The notes below the pieces were generated by a model, which saw nothing but the letters and a program-made list of their open reading frames with translations, was not told where the DNA came from and did not search any database. A stretch of 64,000 bases of DNA from Pseudoselenomonas ruminantium (lineage in GTDB: Bacteria > Bacillota > Negativicutes > Selenomonadales > Selenomonadaceae), in assembly GCA_015058625.1 (NCBI GenBank), contig SVCA01000008.1, positions 62,001 through 126,000 on the forward strand, given 5' to 3'. The stretch's first letter is position 1. Each line of letters opens with the position of its first letter. Position numbers and translations under genes: made by a program. Shown here piece by piece: positions 62,111 to 64,000 of the stretch.

Positions 62111-62197
62111 ATGTAAATATAAATGATTTATTAGAAAATTCGCAAATACAACCAATTGTCTTTTGAAATAGACTAAGAAGAAAGGTGGATCGATACT

Positions 62198-62683
62198 ATG
62201 ACTGCAGTTAAAACACCGTGCCAACGTCTTTTAGCCCCCTTCTCCGGTAAAACTTTGGAACTTGCCTCTGTTCCCGACCCGGTATTTGCGGAAAAACTCA
62301 CCGGCGACGGTCTGGCAATTGAACTGGCCAGCGACACCGTGCTGGCTCCCTGTGACGGCGTGATTTCCCTGTTCTTTGACACCAAACACGCCTTTGCCAT
62401 CACCACGGATGAGGGTATTCAGATTCTCGTCCATGTGGGTCTCGACAGCATCATTCTGAACGGGGAAGGTCTCACTGCCCTGAAACAGTCCGGTGACCGG
62501 GTAACCGCCGGCACCCCTATCATCAAAGTTGATTTGGATGTTTTGGAAAAGCACTCCATCAACATGATTTCTCCTGTCCTTGTAGTCAATTACGACAAAG
62601 TATCGGATTTGAAGCCCTGCTGTCCCGGCTGTGAAGTATCTGCCGGCAGCGATGAGGTTCTGCAATACGCCGTCGCCGTATAA
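62198..62683 (+). CDS. crr: PTS glucose-type EIIA component
   Basis: A 161-residue single-domain EIIA (Crr-like). LLAPFSGKTLELASVPDPVF, GDGLAIELASDTVLAPCDG, HAFAITTDEGIQILVHVGLD with the phosphorylatable His in LVHVGLD, and GDRVTAGTPIIKVDL match the family. It carries phosphate from HPr to a sugar-specific EIIB. No EIIBC gene is adjacent, so it may serve several permeases and regulation. A cysteine-rich end (KPCCPGCEVSAG) is unusual. Confidence 0.92.
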   Translation: MTAVKTPCQRLLAPFSGKTLELASVPDPVFAEKLTGDGLAIELASDTVLAPCDGVISLFFDTKHAFAITTDEGIQILVHVGLDSIILNGEGLTALKQSGDRVTAGTPIIKVDLDVLEKHSINMISPVLVVNYDKVSDLKPCCPGCEVSAGSDEVLQYAVAV

Positions 62684-62686
62684 GAA

Positions 62687-62715
62687 AAGCCGCCTTTCAT
62701 GGCGGCTTATTTATT
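62687..62715. terminator. Terminator between convergent genes
   Basis: AAGCCGCC and GGCGGCTT with loop TTTCAT, followed by a T-rich stretch; 15 nt before the stop of the convergent gene. Confidence 0.8.
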
Positions 62716-62721
62716 TGCCCG

Positions 62722-64000
62722 TTACTGCTGCAAATAGGCATTTATCTCCTTCTGTACCTGACTTAACGCACTGCTCAGGGACATATTTTCCTGCACGATA
62801 TGCAAGAGCTTATGGTCGGCCAGATTCATAGCTTCCTTGTAACGGGGGAACTTGGGCTCCGTCATGGAATCATCCATGACCTGACTCACGATTTTCAGAT
62901 TCATTTCCTCACTGCCGGGCGTAGCGGCAGTAAAGAGCTGCTGCGCTTGGGGAGATTCCACTACATCACGGCGAACAGGCAAGCCTTGTGATTTCGTCAA
63001 CATCAGTTCCTGAATAGCGGGGTCATAGCAGATGGTCTTTAACAGTTCCCATGACAAGCGCGGCTCACTGGTGCGGGCACTGATGGCCATAATCATGGTC
63101 TGCATAATAGAAGAATTATGGCCGGACGGCCCCGCCGGCAGTTTGATACAGTCCCATTCAAAGGAACTGTATTTTTTTATGCGCCAGGGATAGGGCTTAT
63201 AGGTGCGGTACTCGGCAAAGGTGAAGGGACGGAAGGCCACCCGGCCCATGTCGAAGTCCTTGGCGGTAACTTCCTGCCCCTGACTGACCGCATGCAATTC
63301 GTCCATAAAATACAGAACTTCCTCCATGTTCTTGCTCATGAAGTTGGCATTGCGCCCATCCGCAGAAAAAATCTGCACATCATTGGTGAGCGCCGCCTTG
63401 CGCCAGGTGTAGTCATAGACGCCGAACTGGTCGAGCCGTCCGTCCCCGTCAGTATCCTTGGTCACAGCCTTGCAAATCCGCAAAAAATCCTGCCATGTCC
63501 AGTCATTTCCTGGGATGGGAATGCCCTCTTTCGCCAGCAGGGTCTTATTGACGAACATCAAAGTGGGCACAGCCCCCACCGGCAAAGCATAGCTGATGCC
63601 GTTCCAGCGGCCATATTCCAACGCCATGGGGTAATAAACGGACGGGTCAAATTCCGTGTCCTTATTCATTGACCGGTCAAGAGGCGCCAATGCGCCGATG
63701 GAGGCATAGAGGTCAAAATCCGCTCCGGGCACCACGAAGATATCCGGCTCCTCCCCTTTGAGCAGGCGTTCAGCCAGCCATTCGGAGTAATCATCCCGGC
63801 GAATGCCGCTGACATATTTCACCTTCACGCCGGGATGCTCGGCTTCAAACCGCTTGATGGCTTCCTCCATCAGCGCATAGGAATCCCCCTCCGGCACATT
63901 CCAGTTGCTGCCGGCAAATAGCCCCACCGTAAGCACCTTGGGACGGGTCAAATACCAGCCCAGAAAGCAGGTCAAGAGCATCAGGCAGGCAAAGTAAATG
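62722..64000 (-). CDS. Extracellular sugar-binding protein of ABC type (5' partial)
   Basis: At least 419 residues of a solute-binding protein type 1. An N-terminal hydrophobic segment is visible up to the window edge (YFACLMLLTCFLGWYL), so translation probably begins outside; ATG 63981 lacks a ribosome site. EEAIKRFEAEHPGVKVKYVS, EPDIFVVPGADFDLYA, ALPVGAVPTLMFVNKTLL and TWQDFLRICKAVTKDTDGDG are typical of maltose/oligosaccharide binders. An ABC transporter should lie upstream, outside the window. Anchoring type is unclear because the true start is missing. Confidence 0.88.
   Translation of the reverse strand, partial: IYFACLMLLTCFLGWYLTRPKVLTVGLFAGSNWNVPEGDSYALMEEAIKRFEAEHPGVKVKYVSGIRRDDYSEWLAERLLKGEEPDIFVVPGADFDLYASIGALAPLDRSMNKDTEFDPSVYYPMALEYGRWNGISYALPVGAVPTLMFVNKTLLAKEGIPIPGNDWTWQDFLRICKAVTKDTDGDGRLDQFGVYDYTWRKAALTNDVQIFSADGRNANFMSKNMEEVLYFMDELHAVSQGQEVTAKDFDMGRVAFRPFTFAEYRTYKPYPWRIKKYSSFEWDCIKLPAGPSGHNSSIMQTMIMAISARTSEPRLSWELLKTICYDPAIQELMLTKSQGLPVRRDVVESPQAQQLFTAATPGSEEMNLKIVSQVMDDSMTEPKFPRYKEAMNLADHKLLHIVQENMSLSSALSQVQKEINAYLQQ

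Noticed and set aside
1-64000. tRNA or rRNA genes
   Set aside because: No cloverleaf with the conserved T-arm sequence or any rRNA-like segment was noticed by reading; a dedicated scan could not be run.

Overview
The window (64 kb, GC-rich flanks around an AT-rich centre) looks like chromosome from a diderm Firmicute of the Negativicutes, most likely a Selenomonas-like organism. The reasons are a Wzx/Wzy/Wzz-type surface polysaccharide locus beside typical Firmicute features: a T-box leader, class III fructose-bisphosphatase, a sufCBDSU operon, Gram-positive type AGGAGG ribosome sites and Fst-like type I toxins. The genus is inferred from gene content only.

Layout. 1-3.2 kb: the end of a PRC-barrel protein and a chemoreceptor. 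3.2-30.8 kb: one long minus-strand polysaccharide locus with a strong promoter at about 30.8 kb, opposite an XRE regulator. In order of transcription it carries a chain-length regulator, a PglF/PglE/acyltransferase/PglC-like initiation module, a polymerase, UDP-glucose dehydrogenase, a WbpE/WbpD/WbpB-like trio, three glycosyltransferases, an ATP-grasp amidoligase beside a diaminobutyrate-type aminotransferase, a further transferase, a flippase, a pyruvyltransferase-like gene, and a nonulosonic-acid module (amidotransferase, neuD, neuB, a degenerate NeuA-SGNH fusion, neuA, neuC). It ends in a decayed gene and a catalytically degenerate serine resolvase. 31-36 kb: an Fst-like toxin locus, a T-box-controlled MFS transporter and a MoxR/VWA pair. 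36-40 kb: futalosine-pathway menaquinone genes with two mqnE paralogues. 40-47 kb: a small His-rich secreted protein, a Crp/Fnr regulator, a flavoprotein, a cruciform with three DnaA boxes, and suf. 47-58 kb: an EAL protein with periplasmic sensors, an alcohol dehydrogenase, an acyl-CoA ligase, panS-panC-panD behind a structured leader and flanked by two more Fst-like loci, a LacI regulator, and TSUP and EamA-type transporters. 58-64 kb: fbp, a YdjM-like protein, a membrane-anchored protein of unknown function, a PTS EIIA and a sugar-binding lipoprotein-like protein running off the end.

The two most interesting signals are (i) three copies (about 31.4, 52.8 and 55.6 kb) of a complete Fst/par-like type I toxin-antitoxin architecture, each with a 27-29 residue membrane peptide, a 5' hairpin hiding the ribosome site, a shared bidirectional terminator, and a convergent short RNA carrying a copy of the toxin start region; and (ii) an aminotransferase plus TupA-like ATP-grasp pair inside the glycan locus, which suggests an amino-acid-amidated uronic acid in the surface polymer.
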